A program made the translations under genes and the position numbers. From positions 1 to 64,000 of the forward strand of contig JASHOE010000344.1 of assembly GCA_030041275.1 (NCBI GenBank): 64,000 bases of DNA. Direction: 5' to 3'. Source of the stretch: Streptosporangiaceae bacterium (GTDB taxonomy: Bacteria; Actinomycetota; Actinomycetes; Streptosporangiales; Streptosporangiaceae). Below the pieces are notes generated by a model. That model saw nothing but the letters and a program-made list of their open reading frames with translations, ran no database searches and was not told the origin of the DNA. Positions 53,207 to 62,149 of this stretch are shown here, piece after piece (the stretch's first letter is position 1; every line of letters starts with the position of its first letter).

Positions 53207-54016
53207 ATGTCAGGAAGGGTCGAAGGCAAGGTCGCCTTCATCACAGGCGCGGCGCGGGGTCAGGGCCGCAGCCATGCGATCCGGCTGGCCGAGGAAGGCT
53301 CCGACATCATTGCCGTCGACCTCCTTGAGGACTACCCGACGGTCCGCTACGCCATGTCCAGCCGAGCCGAACTCAACGAGACTGTCTGCGCCGTCGAGGC
53401 GCTCGGTCGCAGGATCGTGGCGGCCAAAGCCGACGTGCGCGACGCTGCGACGCTCAGGGCGATCCTGGACGCAGGCGTGGCAGAGCTAGGCCGGCTGGAC
53501 ATCGTCTGCGCCAACGCCGGGATCTACACCGTGCAGTCGTGGGACCAGGTCACCCCGGCGGTGTGGCGGGACACCATCGACACGAACCTGACCGGCGTCT
53601 GGAACACGATGGTCGCGGCGATCCCGCACCTCATCGCCGCGGGCGGCGGGTCGATCATCGTCACCAGCTCTACCGCCGGCCTCAAGGGCATGCCCTTCCT
53701 CGCCCCCTACGTTGCAGCTAAGCACGGCGTGGTCGGCATGTGCCGGTCGCTGGCCAACGAGCTCGCCGGCCATCACATCCGGGTCAACACAGTGCACCCA
53801 GCCGGTGTCGATACGCCGATGGTCACCGGCCGGGAGACCCTCGAGCCGTTCGTCAGCCGAAGCCCTGAACTCAGCGCTATCTTCGCCAACAGCCTGCCCG
53901 TCGAGGCGCTCGACCCGCGCGACGTCAGCAACGCGGTGCTGTTTCTCGCCTCGGACGAGGCGCGCTATGTCACCGGCGCCGCTCTGACGGTGGACGCCGG
54001 GAACACCATCCGCTGA
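53207..54016 (+). CDS. Mycofactocin-coupled SDR family oxidoreductase
   Basis: 269 residues. The nucleotide motif is FITGAARGQGRSHAIRLAEE: the GxGRSHA form that marks SDRs using a tightly held NAD recycled by mycofactocin. The catalytic Ser is in IVTSSTAGLKG, and YVAAKHGVVG contains the Tyr-x-x-x-Lys. The end LTVDAGNTIR is typical. AGAGAAGG ribosome site before ATG 53207. The mycofactocin genes (mftA-F) are not in this window. Divergent from the P450. Confidence 0.88.
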   Translation: MSGRVEGKVAFITGAARGQGRSHAIRLAEEGSDIIAVDLLEDYPTVRYAMSSRAELNETVCAVEALGRRIVAAKADVRDAATLRAILDAGVAELGRLDIVCANAGIYTVQSWDQVTPAVWRDTIDTNLTGVWNTMVAAIPHLIAAGGGSIIVTSSTAGLKGMPFLAPYVAAKHGVVGMCRSLANELAGHHIRVNTVHPAGVDTPMVTGRETLEPFVSRSPELSAIFANSLPVEALDPRDVSNAVLFLASDEARYVTGAALTVDAGNTIR

Positions 54017-54043
54017 CGATCCCTCCGGTGGCCATCGGCCGGG

Positions 54044-56389
54044 TCACGTCGTGGCTGTTTCCGACGCTTGCTCAGCGACGTCGACTGGAGCGTACGGAGG
54101 TTTCCGCTGGATCAAGGCGGTGAGGCGGTCGCGGTCCGGCGCGAGCAGCGCCCTGACGCCCTCCGCGCTGACGTCCGCGACGATAATGTGGCCAACCTCG
54201 TCATGGACATCGCTGAAGAGGCCGTGCGTTTTCATCTTCTGGGCCTGGTAACGGTTGTCGTCGGTCGGGCTGACGTAGTGAACCGCCCACACCTTGTAGC
54301 GGTGAATCAGGAATAGATGGTTCAGCGTCATCAGCCGCTTCTGGCGCAAACCGCCGTCGAAGGTGTGCTGGTCCCGGACCGAGAGGATATTGCGACCTCG
54401 GCGATCCACGATCACGGAGAAGATGATGTTGGCGACGTCTTCGCCGCTGTCGTTGGAGAGGGCGAGTTCCAGCAACTCTGAGCCAGCCGTTTGTGGTCGC
54501 AGCCTGACCTGCAGCGAGCCCGGCAGCTGGTGGTACTTCATCCACTGCGCGAGCCACTCTTCGAGCAGCTTGGTCGGCACCTCGGTCTGCACGAGGTGCT
54601 GGTGCTGCGTGGATCCCTCTCCCATGGCCTTGGTGGCCGCGGTGCCGCCTGACGACGCCATGAGCGCGGCGTCCAAGCGCGGCCCGCCCACGAGCGTCTG
54701 GGGTGTCCGGTACGGCGATTCGACCAGGCGGAACTTACGCTGCAGCCGGGCAAGGGACAGCATGCCGTCCTGCTTCAGCGCGGCAGCGAACTCCTCTGCC
54801 GCCATGCCGTCGATCTGATGTCCTCCGTAGGTGATGAAGTTGAAGACAAACCCGAGCTTGCCGAGCTCCTCGGGAAATCGCCGCATTTCCTCCTCGCTCA
54901 TGCCGGTCGTGTCCCAGTTGAACGATGGCGACAGGTTGTAGGCGAGCATCTTCGAGGGGAACTCTGCGTGGATTGCCTCAGCGAAGCGCTGAGCATCCGC
55001 GAGGTCCGCGGTCTTGGTCTCCATCCACAGCAGGTCCGCGAACGGAGCGGCAGCCTGCGACCTGGCGACCGCGTAGTCGATTCCGCTCTGTATCTGGTAG
55101 AAACCCTCGGGCGTCTTGGAAGCCTCGCAGTCCCAGGTGATGTCGATACCCATCGACTTGGCCCTGGTCCTGGCGGCGTGGAACGAGGTCCGGTTCGCGA
55201 AGGACAGCCACTCCTCGGCGCTGACGTCGAAGTGCTCACCCTCGGCGGTGCGGAACTCGATCACGTCCGCCACTGCCTGGGGATAGCTCGTCAGGTTGGC
55301 CTCAGATTGCCAGGCCTCGAGGTACGCCGTCTCCACGGTGTCCAGCAGTGCATCGACCGACCCGCCGTTCTCCCGGAATGCCTTCGCGCTCTCTGCGATC
55401 ACGCGCATCACGGCCGCCCGCTCCAGCCACTCGCCAGCCTCCTCGTATTCCGCTGCGGAGATCTTGTACAGCAGGTGACCGCGCGCGTCTTCGACGCCAA
55501 GCTCGCGGAGCCTCTTCAGCATGGCGAGGTAGCCGACCTTGTAGGTCGGAAGGTCAGTATTGGTGACACCCAGGATGAACGGATGATCGCGCTCGTCGCC
55601 GCGTCCTTCGAGGAACGTGGCCGCCTCGGCGTCGGTCCGGGCCACGATGATCCCTGGCACTTTCATGACGTCGAGCTGGAAGCGGGCCGCGCTGAGCCTC
55701 TTGATCTGCTCGTCGACACCGACAAGAACCTTGCCGCCCTGGTGCCCGCATTTCTTCGCGCCAGGCTTCTGGTCCTCGATGTGGTAGCCAGGGACCCCGA
55801 CCTCCACGAAGCGACGGATCAGGTTACGAACGTGCGCGTCCCCACCGTGCCCTGTGTCGGCGTCGGCAATGATGAATGGCCGGTAGTCGACCTCGGGAGA
55901 GGCAGCGCGTTGCGCCTCGCTCAGGCGCGAGCGGGCGAAGCGCTGGTTCCGGTCCGCTGTCAGCAGCGCGCGCACGATCGGGGCGGCTTCGTCGGGAACC
56001 TGGGAGAGCGGATAGCTGGCCAGGTCGGGTCCCGGGTCCTCCGTGACAGAACCCTTGGCTGATGTCGCCCACCCGCCCAGGTAGATGCCCTCGATTCCCA
56101 TCCGCTTCAAAGCGACTGCCTGACCTGGGGAGTAGGGGCCAAAGGTCGTGATCTGCTTGCGCTCTGCGAAGAGTTGCCGGAGCCGGTCGTAGAACTGCTC
56201 GGCAGCCACTCTCGCGACCGTGTAGTCAGTGGGTATCGTGCCCCGTTGCTCGACTACCTGAGGCGCGGAATACAACCGCGTGATGCCTTCGAATCGGGGA
56301 CTAGCGAACCATCTCGCGGTCTCGCCGATTTCTGGCTCCCACGAACTGACGGCTGGCTGCTCAGCAATTTCAGAATCCAATGACCCCAT
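54044..56389 (-). CDS. aceA: Isocitrate lyase 2 (two-domain ICL2)
   Basis: 781 residues, close to the about 766 of M. tuberculosis AceA2/ICL2. The catalytic [10 protein letters not shown] loop (Cys214) and [10 protein letters not shown] (174-183) are intact. After the TIM barrel comes a C-terminal domain of about 190 residues ([20 protein letters not shown]...[20 protein letters not shown], quoted in part), which in M. tuberculosis ICL2 binds acetyl-CoA and activates the enzyme. It cleaves isocitrate to succinate and glyoxylate, for growth on fatty acids and acetate. GGGGGCAGGAG lies before ATG 56389. A malate synthase is not in the window. Confidence 0.9.
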   Translation of the reverse strand: MGSLDSEIAEQPAVSSWEPEIGETARWFASPRFEGITRLYSAPQVVEQRGTIPTDYTVARVAAEQFYDRLRQLFAERKQITTFGPYSPGQAVALKRMGIEGIYLGGWATSAKGSVTEDPGPDLASYPLSQVPDEAAPIVRALLTADRNQRFARSRLSEAQRAASPEVDYRPFIIADADTGHGGDAHVRNLIRRFVEVGVPGYHIEDQKPGAKKCGHQGGKVLVGVDEQIKRLSAARFQLDVMKVPGIIVARTDAEAATFLEGRGDERDHPFILGVTNTDLPTYKVGYLAMLKRLRELGVEDARGHLLYKISAAEYEEAGEWLERAAVMRVIAESAKAFRENGGSVDALLDTVETAYLEAWQSEANLTSYPQAVADVIEFRTAEGEHFDVSAEEWLSFANRTSFHAARTRAKSMGIDITWDCEASKTPEGFYQIQSGIDYAVARSQAAAPFADLLWMETKTADLADAQRFAEAIHAEFPSKMLAYNLSPSFNWDTTGMSEEEMRRFPEELGKLGFVFNFITYGGHQIDGMAAEEFAAALKQDGMLSLARLQRKFRLVESPYRTPQTLVGGPRLDAALMASSGGTAATKAMGEGSTQHQHLVQTEVPTKLLEEWLAQWMKYHQLPGSLQVRLRPQTAGSELLELALSNDSGEDVANIIFSVIVDRRGRNILSVRDQHTFDGGLRQKRLMTLNHLFLIHRYKVWAVHYVSPTDDNRYQAQKMKTHGLFSDVHDEVGHIIVADVSAEGVRALLAPDRDRLTALIQRKPPYAPVDVAEQASETATT

Positions 56390-56692
56390 GACCTGACTCC
56401 TGCCCCCTCTTGCGCCGGCGCCGACTCGCGCGACCCAAAATTCCCGGTTCAGTGTGATCCGGGTGGCGTCGCCGGATGTATCCCCATGAGCGTCAGCTAC
56501 CGTCTTGGCTGCACCCGGCCTTGCTTCGAGGTTAATGTCGGGCAGGTCAGATAGACCAGCGACAGAAAGCGCCGCTACCCGATCTGTCCCATCAGACCCT
56601 TGCGAGCACGCGCACCAGATGGCGACGAAGATCCAAGACCCGCCTCGGCCGTAGCCCCGATAAGTGTCGCACCCCTGCCGCGGCCGGACCCG
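56390..56692. other. Intergenic region upstream of ICL2
   Basis: It should contain the leftward ICL2 promoter. CCCGG (56442-56446) and CCGGG (56458-56462) form a small inverted repeat with an 11-bp spacer, which could be an operator. Open frames on both strands lack family resemblance. Confidence 0.35.
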
Positions 56693-57346
56693 TCAGCCTT
56701 TCGCCTCGACTGGTCCACGGATGGCGTGCACGGACAGCCAGTCTCGGTATGCGCGGTGCCGACGCGTGTTGCGGATGCCGAAGCCAGCTCTTGCCAGCAA
56801 GGCGGTGAGCTCTGGTTCGCGGTAACGCGTGAACCAGCGCCGATGGTCTGAACCATACGGGGTGGCCACCTCAAAGCCCTCGCCGTCGCCCGCCGCGATA
56901 GACATACACAAGCCGCCATCGCTGCGCACGATGCGGGCGAACTCGGAAAGCGCCTGCGGCAGTACTTCGCGAGGCAGATGCACCAACGCGGCCCAGCACC
57001 AGATGCCATGCACCGAGCCGGCCTGCAGCGGCAAGTGGCGCATGTCGGCCTGAACAAGCCCTGGAACAGCACTGGCCCTGAGCTGCCCGAGGGAGAGGTC
57101 GAGGCCGGCGACATGCAGCCCACGAGCGCGCAGCATCGTGACATCGCGCCCAGGTCCGCAGCCGATGTCGGCGACAACACCCCCTGCGGGGACGGTGGCC
57201 GCGAGTTCATCAAGCCGCTCGGCAACCTCCGCCGCAGCGACCGAGTTCTGCCTGGCAAACTCGGAGGCAATCAGGTCGTACGTCTGCCGGGTTTCCGCGA
57301 TCTGCGCATGACCACCCGCCAGGGCATTCCTGCTCCGCTCCGCCAT
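56693..57346 (-). CDS. Class I SAM-dependent methyltransferase
   Basis: 217 residues. AETRQTYDLIASEFARQN (YDxxA at the N-terminus), motif I VVADIGCGPGRDVTMLRARG, then VAGLDLSLGQLRAS and motif IV IWCWAALVHLPREVLPQ, consistent with Methyltransf_11 family. Substrate unknown. The ATG at 57346 lies 6 bases after a CATACT box, with no ribosome site, so it may be leaderless. Followed by a possible terminator-free region to ICL2. Confidence 0.8.
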   Translation of the reverse strand: MAERSRNALAGGHAQIAETRQTYDLIASEFARQNSVAAAEVAERLDELAATVPAGGVVADIGCGPGRDVTMLRARGLHVAGLDLSLGQLRASAVPGLVQADMRHLPLQAGSVHGIWCWAALVHLPREVLPQALSEFARIVRSDGGLCMSIAAGDGEGFEVATPYGSDHRRWFTRYREPELTALLARAGFGIRNTRRHRAYRDWLSVHAIRGPVEAKG

Positions 57347-57502
57347 CCGGCCAGTATGTACCGCTGGGTCACCGGGAACTGTGCGTGACGGTTCCGCTAG
57401 CCCGACGGCCCTGCGTCTCTGCTGGCAAGACGGCCCCGCGTCTCTCCCGGTGAATAGTTCGCGCCGGGTGTGGTCAGGGGAGATCAGACTGAGAGGGTGA
57501 CC

Positions 57503-58042
57503 ATGAACCCGTACGGGACACCAGACGGCCTGCCCGTCGGCCGCTACCAGTTGCGCATCCTTGCATGGGTCACGGGCCATCCCGGCTGCTCTGCGATCGA
57601 GGCCGTCGGCCGTGACCGCAACCCATACGGCAGCAGCTACACCCGCCCGGTGTGGGCACTCGCCCAGCGCGGCCTGCTCCTGATGGACAGGTCCAACCCG
57701 AGGGCCTACCGGCTCTACATGACCGAGGCTGGCTTCGAAGCGCTGATGGTCGCAAGGCATGGTACGGACTGGCGCGAGCGGCCGAACGCGGCCATTGGCC
57801 TCGCCCGCATGGAGATGATCCGCACCGAGTGGGAGCTGCAATGGCAGCGGCGCCAGCGGACGCTGGCCCGTACCCGGAAGCCGGCGAACCTGGTGGATGA
57901 GGCGCAGCAAGCGCAGGACAACATGCGGCACGCGATGCTCGACGGGGACCAGGCCGAGGCGCAGCGGCTCTGGGACGAGCGCGAGGCTCTGATCGACAGC
58001 ATGGGACCGCTGCTGCGCCAGCGGATCGCGGCCAACCGCTAG
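57503..58042 (+). CDS. Hypothetical protein, winged-helix-like
   Basis: 179 residues. The first 70 residues (LRILAWVTGHPGCSAIEAVG, YTRPVWALAQRGLLLMDRSN, RAYRLYMTEAGFEAL) look like a winged helix of the MarR/PadR sort: helix, helix, strand pair ending in a target helix. The C-terminal half is helical and charged (AQQAQDNMRHAMLDGDQAEA). GAGAGGG ribosome site precedes ATG 57503. It may be a DNA-binding protein or the remnant of one; no known family is certain. Confidence 0.55.
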   Translation: MNPYGTPDGLPVGRYQLRILAWVTGHPGCSAIEAVGRDRNPYGSSYTRPVWALAQRGLLLMDRSNPRAYRLYMTEAGFEALMVARHGTDWRERPNAAIGLARMEMIRTEWELQWQRRQRTLARTRKPANLVDEAQQAQDNMRHAMLDGDQAEAQRLWDEREALIDSMGPLLRQRIAANR

Positions 58043-58130
58043 AACTCCGGTCATCACACGAGCGGGGCGAGCCTCACGTTCTGCGCGACTCGCGTAACGG
58101 CGAGCTCGCCCTTGCCTGCCGGTCGGCACC

Positions 58131-58478
58131 CTAGCGTCCGGGGACTGCGCGGTCGGCCTCCGTGGCCGGCCGAGCGCCAGGATCCTGTTGTGATCTGGCG
58201 ACGATTCGCTGGAGGGCCGCCACGTGCTTCTCGAAAGCCTGACGGCCGGCTGTGCTGAGACTGGCTGAGGTCCGCGGGCGCTTGCCCACGAATCTCCTGC
58301 GGATCTCGACGTAGCCGGCCGACTCCAGAGTGGACAGTTGCTTGGACAGGGCAGAGTCGGACAGGCCGAGTTCGTCACGGATGTACTTGAAGTCGGCCCA
58401 TTGCGCCGCTGCGAGCAGCGAGACGATCTCCAACCGCGTCGGCGCGTGAATTAGCTCGTCGAAGCCCGCCGTGCTCAC
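58131..58478 (-). CDS. Winged-helix regulator (HTH_34/ArsR-like)
   Basis: 115 residues: FDELIHAPTRLEIVSLLAAA, KYIRDELGLSDSALSKQLST and SAGYVEIRRRFVGKRPRTSA are the winged-helix motifs of YybR/HTH_34 regulators. GTG 58478 overlaps the stop of the preceding membrane protein (GTGA), so the two genes form an operon. Twin operator-like sequences at 59111-59155, just upstream of the operon, are the likely targets. A role as repressor of its own operon is inferred. Confidence 0.8.
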   Translation of the reverse strand: MSTAGFDELIHAPTRLEIVSLLAAAQWADFKYIRDELGLSDSALSKQLSTLESAGYVEIRRRFVGKRPRTSASLSTAGRQAFEKHVAALQRIVARSQQDPGARPATEADRAVPGR

Positions 58479-59089
58479 GCCGTGCCTCCGTCATTCGTCC
58501 TGCCTGCGTGACCAGGCGAGTGATCGCCAGGATCGCTGGAGAGGAGACCGCGCCACTGCGCGCCAGGCCGCGGTGCGTCGGTCATGTGCTGTCGCGCGTT
58601 GCTCAGCATGAGCCTGCTGAGGTACTTGTTCAGCAGCGGCCCACCGATGACGAGCACGGCAGCTCCGGCGCCATAGCTGATCGTGAGGGGATGGGGTACG
58701 CGGTTGTCGGTCAGGATGACCGCCAGGGCTATCGTCACCGCGATGACCAGCAATATCAAGCTCGCCAGCGCAACCCCGCCGCGCCCGTCCGGCTGAGCGG
58801 CGCTGCTGACCCTGACCCGACGGCGCACCTCGGGGAGCGACGCGATGATTGCTCCCGCGATAACGACCGCGGCCAGCGGGATCGAGATGGCCAGCACGAC
58901 CGTATGGTGGCTGTCCCTGGCGGCACCGATGGCGACCAGCGCCAGTGCTATCACCCACCAGGACCACACTGGCACGACCGCGCTCTCGATGACCCGTTCC
59001 TGCCGCCGCTGGATCTCGGCCAGCTCGGCTGCCGCGTCGGCTTCGGCTGACCCGGACCCGAGTGGCGAGGGCTGCTGTGTGTCGCTCAC
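58475..59089 (-). CDS. Membrane protein, four transmembrane segments, cotranscribed with a regulator
   Basis: 204 residues. Four hydrophobic segments: SWWVIALALVAIGA, TVVLAISIPLAAVVIAGAII, LASLILLVIAVTIALAVILT and SYGAGAAVLVIGGPLLN. The N- and C-termini are charged and cytoplasmic. No recognised family; such proteins are commonly paired with HTH_34 regulators. ATG 59089, 22 bp after the nearer operator. Function unknown. Confidence 0.7.
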   Translation of the reverse strand: MSDTQQPSPLGSGSAEADAAAELAEIQRRQERVIESAVVPVWSWWVIALALVAIGAARDSHHTVVLAISIPLAAVVIAGAIIASLPEVRRRVRVSSAAQPDGRGGVALASLILLVIAVTIALAVILTDNRVPHPLTISYGAGAAVLVIGGPLLNKYLSRLMLSNARQHMTDAPRPGAQWRGLLSSDPGDHSPGHAGRTNDGGTA

Positions 59090-59110
59090 GACTCCTCCTG
59101 CTGGGAAAAT

Positions 59111-59155
59111 ACTTGCCTAATCGGAAAGTATCAAAAACTTTCCTAGTCGGCAAGT
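59111..59155. promoter_or_regulatory. Twin inverted operator sites
   Basis: ACTTGCCTAATCGGAAAGT (59111-59129) and ACTTTCCTAGTCGGCAAGT (59137-59155) are related 19-bp imperfect palindromes (ACTT-x-CC...GG-x-AAGT), mutually inverted, with centres 26 bp apart. AT-rich spacer TATCAAAA lies between. The arrangement suits cooperative binding of two regulator dimers over the operon promoter. Confidence 0.75.
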
Positions 59156-59349
59156 AATTTCCTGTGCGTGTGGACGGTCAGCAGGTCGGGGGCCCGAAGG
59201 CAGATGGTCGGCCCGCTCAGCACGGGCGGGTCACGGCGACACAGACTGACCAGATGCGTCCGGAGCGCGACCGGACCAGTACCGGCTGGACCGCGTCTAA
59301 CGCACGCGGGTAGGCGCCGGCAACTGCCGCTCGCTGTGAGGTGGCGAGC

Positions 59350-59899
59350 TCAGAGCGGGGTGAGGATCATGAGTATCTCGTCCCGGAAGATCGGGTGCCA
59401 GTCGGAGGGCCGAAGGCCAGCGGCCTGCGATCGTCCAGCCGAGCCGCTGATAGAACGCTTCCAGGCCCATCCCGCCCCGTACTGCGAGACGGAGCTGATC
59501 CAAGTGCATCTCATCGCGCGAAACCTGCCTAGCCTAGGTCATCAGTGTGCTGCCGATGCCCTGGCCGCAGAATGCCGGGTCCGTCTGCAGACGGCTGATC
59601 GTTCCCCAGTGCGTGATGAGCGGGTTAGCGTCCCGGTGGATGCTGACCCAGCCCGCCAGCCTGTCGTTCCTGACCGCGACCAGCGGCCTGCGGAGGTCCG
59701 CGTCCAGCCGTGTGATGCGGTCGTCCGCCACTGGTGCAACGGTCGCCTCGTTGACCGGCGGGAAAGGAAAGCCGACCGCGCCGCCTGCGTTGGTGACGGC
59801 GATCCAGCAATTCACCAGCTGCCGTCTCAACACAGGGCTGACCTGAGCGGCGGCGGTGTACTGGCGCAGACTCGGGACGCTGTGGCCGGCCAGCATCAC
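59350..59899 (-). pseudogene. GNAT acetyltransferase pseudogene (amber stop plus frameshift)
   Basis: The reading frame from 59899 encodes a clear GNAT: LRRQLVNCWIAVTNAGGAVG, DANPLITHWGTISRLQTDPA and FCGQGIGSTLMT, then a TAG at 59534-59536. The same frame continues afterwards with RDEMHLDQLRLAVRGGMGLE and AFYQRLGWTIAGRWPSALRL, the missing C-terminal half. Near 59390-59400 a one-base shift is needed to reach the family ending HPIFRDEILMILTPL. Two independent lesions make it a pseudogene. Its neighbours are intact. Confidence 0.8.
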
Positions 59900-60140
59900 G
59901 GAACTATCCCATAGCGCCAGCGCTGAACGACCACTCGGCCCTGCCCCGAATCGCCTCAGAAGACATGGTGTTCGTCACGTGCGCTTTTGCAGCTGCCCGC
60001 CGCGGGTGCCGACGAGGCCCCGCAGCCAGTAGTCGGCTCCTACCGCGCCAGGGGTGGACTAGGGTTACACGCCGGACTGGGCATCGGACTGTCCGAGTGG
60101 AAATGGGAGCTCTGCGCAAGGTGGTGACGCGTGCACTGCG

Positions 60141-60545
60141 TCACGCGGGCGGGTCGATCGCCGGCTTGACGTCTATCACCGGCGTTCCGTCGATCGCCTC
60201 CAGAGCGTCGACTTCGATCCGAAGCCCGTCGCGCGCCAGGATGCGGGCACGGTGCAGGCCTATAGGGTTCGGCCGATTGGGCGAACAGGTGCTGAAGACG
60301 CCGGTAAGCGGCTGGCTCATGTCGTCCTCGGGATGCGTGCTCAGCTCATCACGGGGTGACAGATGGAGCCAGCAGAGCACCATAATCTCGTCGCCAGGTC
60401 GCAGGTCCTTGGCACCCTCCGTGACCCGCTCGGCGAAACGGATCCATGCGCGGGGAGCTCCGTCCCGCTGGTTCGGCGCGTCGTCGAGGACCCTCAGGGC
60501 CGACTGCACCCACCCGATCGGCACGAGGCCGTAGCTTGTCTGCAC
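60141..60545 (-). CDS. TrmO/TsaA-like tRNA methyltransferase (UPF0066)
   Basis: 134 residues. IGWVQSALRVLDDAPNQRDG is the N-terminal motif (IGxVxS) and SPNRPNPIGLHRARILARDG is the SAM-binding core. The catalytic loop ends VIDVKPAIDPPA. The E. coli enzyme methylates N6-threonylcarbamoyladenosine at position 37 of tRNA-Thr; this single-domain form lacks the C-terminal half of E. coli TrmO. GTG start at 60545. Function in tRNA modification is inferred from the family. Confidence 0.75.
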   Translation of the reverse strand: MQTSYGLVPIGWVQSALRVLDDAPNQRDGAPRAWIRFAERVTEGAKDLRPGDEIMVLCWLHLSPRDELSTHPEDDMSQPLTGVFSTCSPNRPNPIGLHRARILARDGLRIEVDALEAIDGTPVIDVKPAIDPPA

Positions 60546-60862
60546 AAGGAAATTCTCTTCTTCTGCCGCAGGCAGGGCCCATGGGATTGCCCAGATCGAT
60601 CTCTCTGTGCTCGACAGCTTTCGCTTGGCCGGGCTTGCTGACGCCGTGCGGACGTGGTGCTCGGGGCGCTGTTATCGAAGGATCCCGCTCAAGGCCGAAG
60701 CAGATCCCGGCGTTGGCATCCACAGACTGTGCGTAACTTGTCAACACACCTGGTCATAGATATGACAGTGTCCCCAGCGGTATGGGAAGGCTGGCTTCGT
60801 GCCCCGCCATCGCAGGATGATCCGTTCCGTCGCGCGCCGCTAGGACCGGAGTGCTGTGACTT

Positions 60863-60910
60863 GCAGTAATGCTGGGATTTGCAGTAACGCAGTAATTACT
60901 GTGTTACTGC
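60863..60910. promoter_or_regulatory. GCAGTAA-unit cluster and 30-bp near-palindrome before ParA
   Basis: The heptamer GCAGTAA occurs at 60863-60869, 60881-60887 and 60889-60895, and its inverse at 60896-60902 (TTACTGT, one mismatch) and 60904-60910 (TTACTGC). The last four make a 30-bp palindrome (60881-60910) with one mismatch: halves GCAGTAACGCAGTAA and TTACTGTGTTACTGC. It lies 205 bp upstream of ParA. It looks like an operator or centromere for the ribbon-helix-helix partner. The rest of the region 60546-61114 has no other supported gene. Confidence 0.65.
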
Positions 60911-61114
60911 AGCCCGTGAGAACAGTGCAGCGGGCGGCCGGCTGCGTTGTCGTGCCTAGCCAGATGCTCGCCCGCACCGGCCTCTTTCCATGCGAGTCAC
61001 CACCACTCCGAGGAGATGTCCCGCTGTGTTAACCGAGAGTTCTCGCTTGCATACCGCGTGCCAACGTTGCTTGCACGGCTACCGAACTCCGTCAGACGCT
61101 GCGATACTGCCCAG

Positions 61115-61789
61115 GTGAGGGGGCTGAGAGTCGCCCTGGCTAACCTCAAGCCGGGCACGGGCAAGACCACGTCAGCGGTCTGGCTGGCTCATGTTTTTGC
61201 GCAAGCCGGAAACAGCGTGCTCCTGGTCGACGCTGACCCCTCCGGTAGTGCCCTGGAATGGTCCGACCTCGCGTATATGGACCCACGGCTAACGCCGTCG
61301 GAGGCGGCGTTCCCATTCCGAATCGTGGCTCTTCCGTCCCGCGAACTGCACCGCCGGGTGCCCGAGATCGCCCACGCCGATGACGTTGTGATCATCGACA
61401 CGCCACAATTGGAGGACCACCCGGGCATCGCTCGCTCGGCGCTGCGGTATGCCGATGAGATCCTGATCCCTTGTGCACCGAGCCCCATAGAGATCAACCG
61501 CACCACGCCAGTACGCGACGAGATCGATGAAGTTGGCGCGGTTCGTGATAGGCCGGCCCGCTCAGCCGTGCTACTGAACCGCTGCATCGCCCGGGCGCAC
61601 TCGACAAACGACGCCCGACAGGCACTTGAGCGGCTCGGGTATGACGTGCTCGGGACCGCAGTACCCCGGCTAGAGGTCTACGCTCAGAGCTTCGGCATGC
61701 CCATTAGACAGCCTGGCCGTGATGTGTGGCACTACGTGGCCCGCGAACTCGTCGAGCGGTGCCTTCCTCTCCACGCAGCGCGCATATGA
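61115..61789 (+). CDS. parA: ParA-family ATPase
   Basis: 224 residues. The deviant Walker A is LANLKPGTGKTTSAVWLA (KxGTGKTT), then LLVDADPSGSALEW (A' box) and VVIIDTPQLED (Walker B). The C-terminal helix bundle ends RELVERCLPLHAARI. It is shorter than chromosomal Soj/ParA (about 260-300), fitting small plasmid-type ParA. GTG 61115 follows GATACT (61103-61108) by 6 bases, so the transcript may be leaderless. It overlaps its small partner by ATGA. Not adjacent to parB or the origin, so this is not the housekeeping system. Confidence 0.85.
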   Translation: MRGLRVALANLKPGTGKTTSAVWLAHVFAQAGNSVLLVDADPSGSALEWSDLAYMDPRLTPSEAAFPFRIVALPSRELHRRVPEIAHADDVVIIDTPQLEDHPGIARSALRYADEILIPCAPSPIEINRTTPVRDEIDEVGAVRDRPARSAVLLNRCIARAHSTNDARQALERLGYDVLGTAVPRLEVYAQSFGMPIRQPGRDVWHYVARELVERCLPLHAARI

Positions 61790-62079
61790 GCACACAGCGA
61801 GAGCAGCGCATCGCCCAGATGACAGCAGCCGCTGCGAGGCGTGCAGAACCTGACGCACGACCGCCCGGCCGCACTGCGATCCGGTCTAAGCCGGTCAGGA
61901 TTACCCTGGACCTGAGTCCCGAGCTCTATCGGCAGCTAACCCAATGGGCCGCGTCCGCCGCGATAGCGCTCGATGTGCCGCGGGTGGCTCTGGCGGACGC
62001 CGTACGCGCGATGATCCGGGCCACGGCAGAGAGTCCCGATAGAGCGCTCGAGCTACTGCGTCACGAGCGAGAGCAGTAA
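61786..62079 (+). CDS. Ribbon-helix-helix (CopG/ParG-like) DNA-binding partner of ParA
   Basis: 97 residues. The first 35 are basic and disordered (STQREQRIAQMTAAAARRAE), a typical ParG-like tail that can stimulate ParA ATPase through an arginine finger. Next comes the RHH core (KPVRITLDLSPELYRQLTQW, then VPRVALADAVRAMIRAT). This is the usual type Ib centromere-binding protein. ATG overlaps the ParA stop. Its binding sites are probably the GCAGTAA cluster and/or the tandem array at 62150-62273. Confidence 0.8.
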   Translation: MSTQREQRIAQMTAAAARRAEPDARPPGRTAIRSKPVRITLDLSPELYRQLTQWAASAAIALDVPRVALADAVRAMIRATAESPDRALELLRHEREQ

Positions 62080-62149
62080 CGTCACTTAGCTGCGGTGATC
62101 AGCTGAGGCGGGCGGATCGCCGGTCATTCGCAGCCATGACAGCTGAGCC

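Noticed and set aside
56575..57270. Minus-strand open frame over the methyltransferase gene
   Set aside because: Overlaps the true methyltransferase in another frame and lacks any motif.
59965..60534. 189-residue plus-strand frame opposite TrmO
   Set aside because: Antisense shadow of the TrmO-like gene; no domain.
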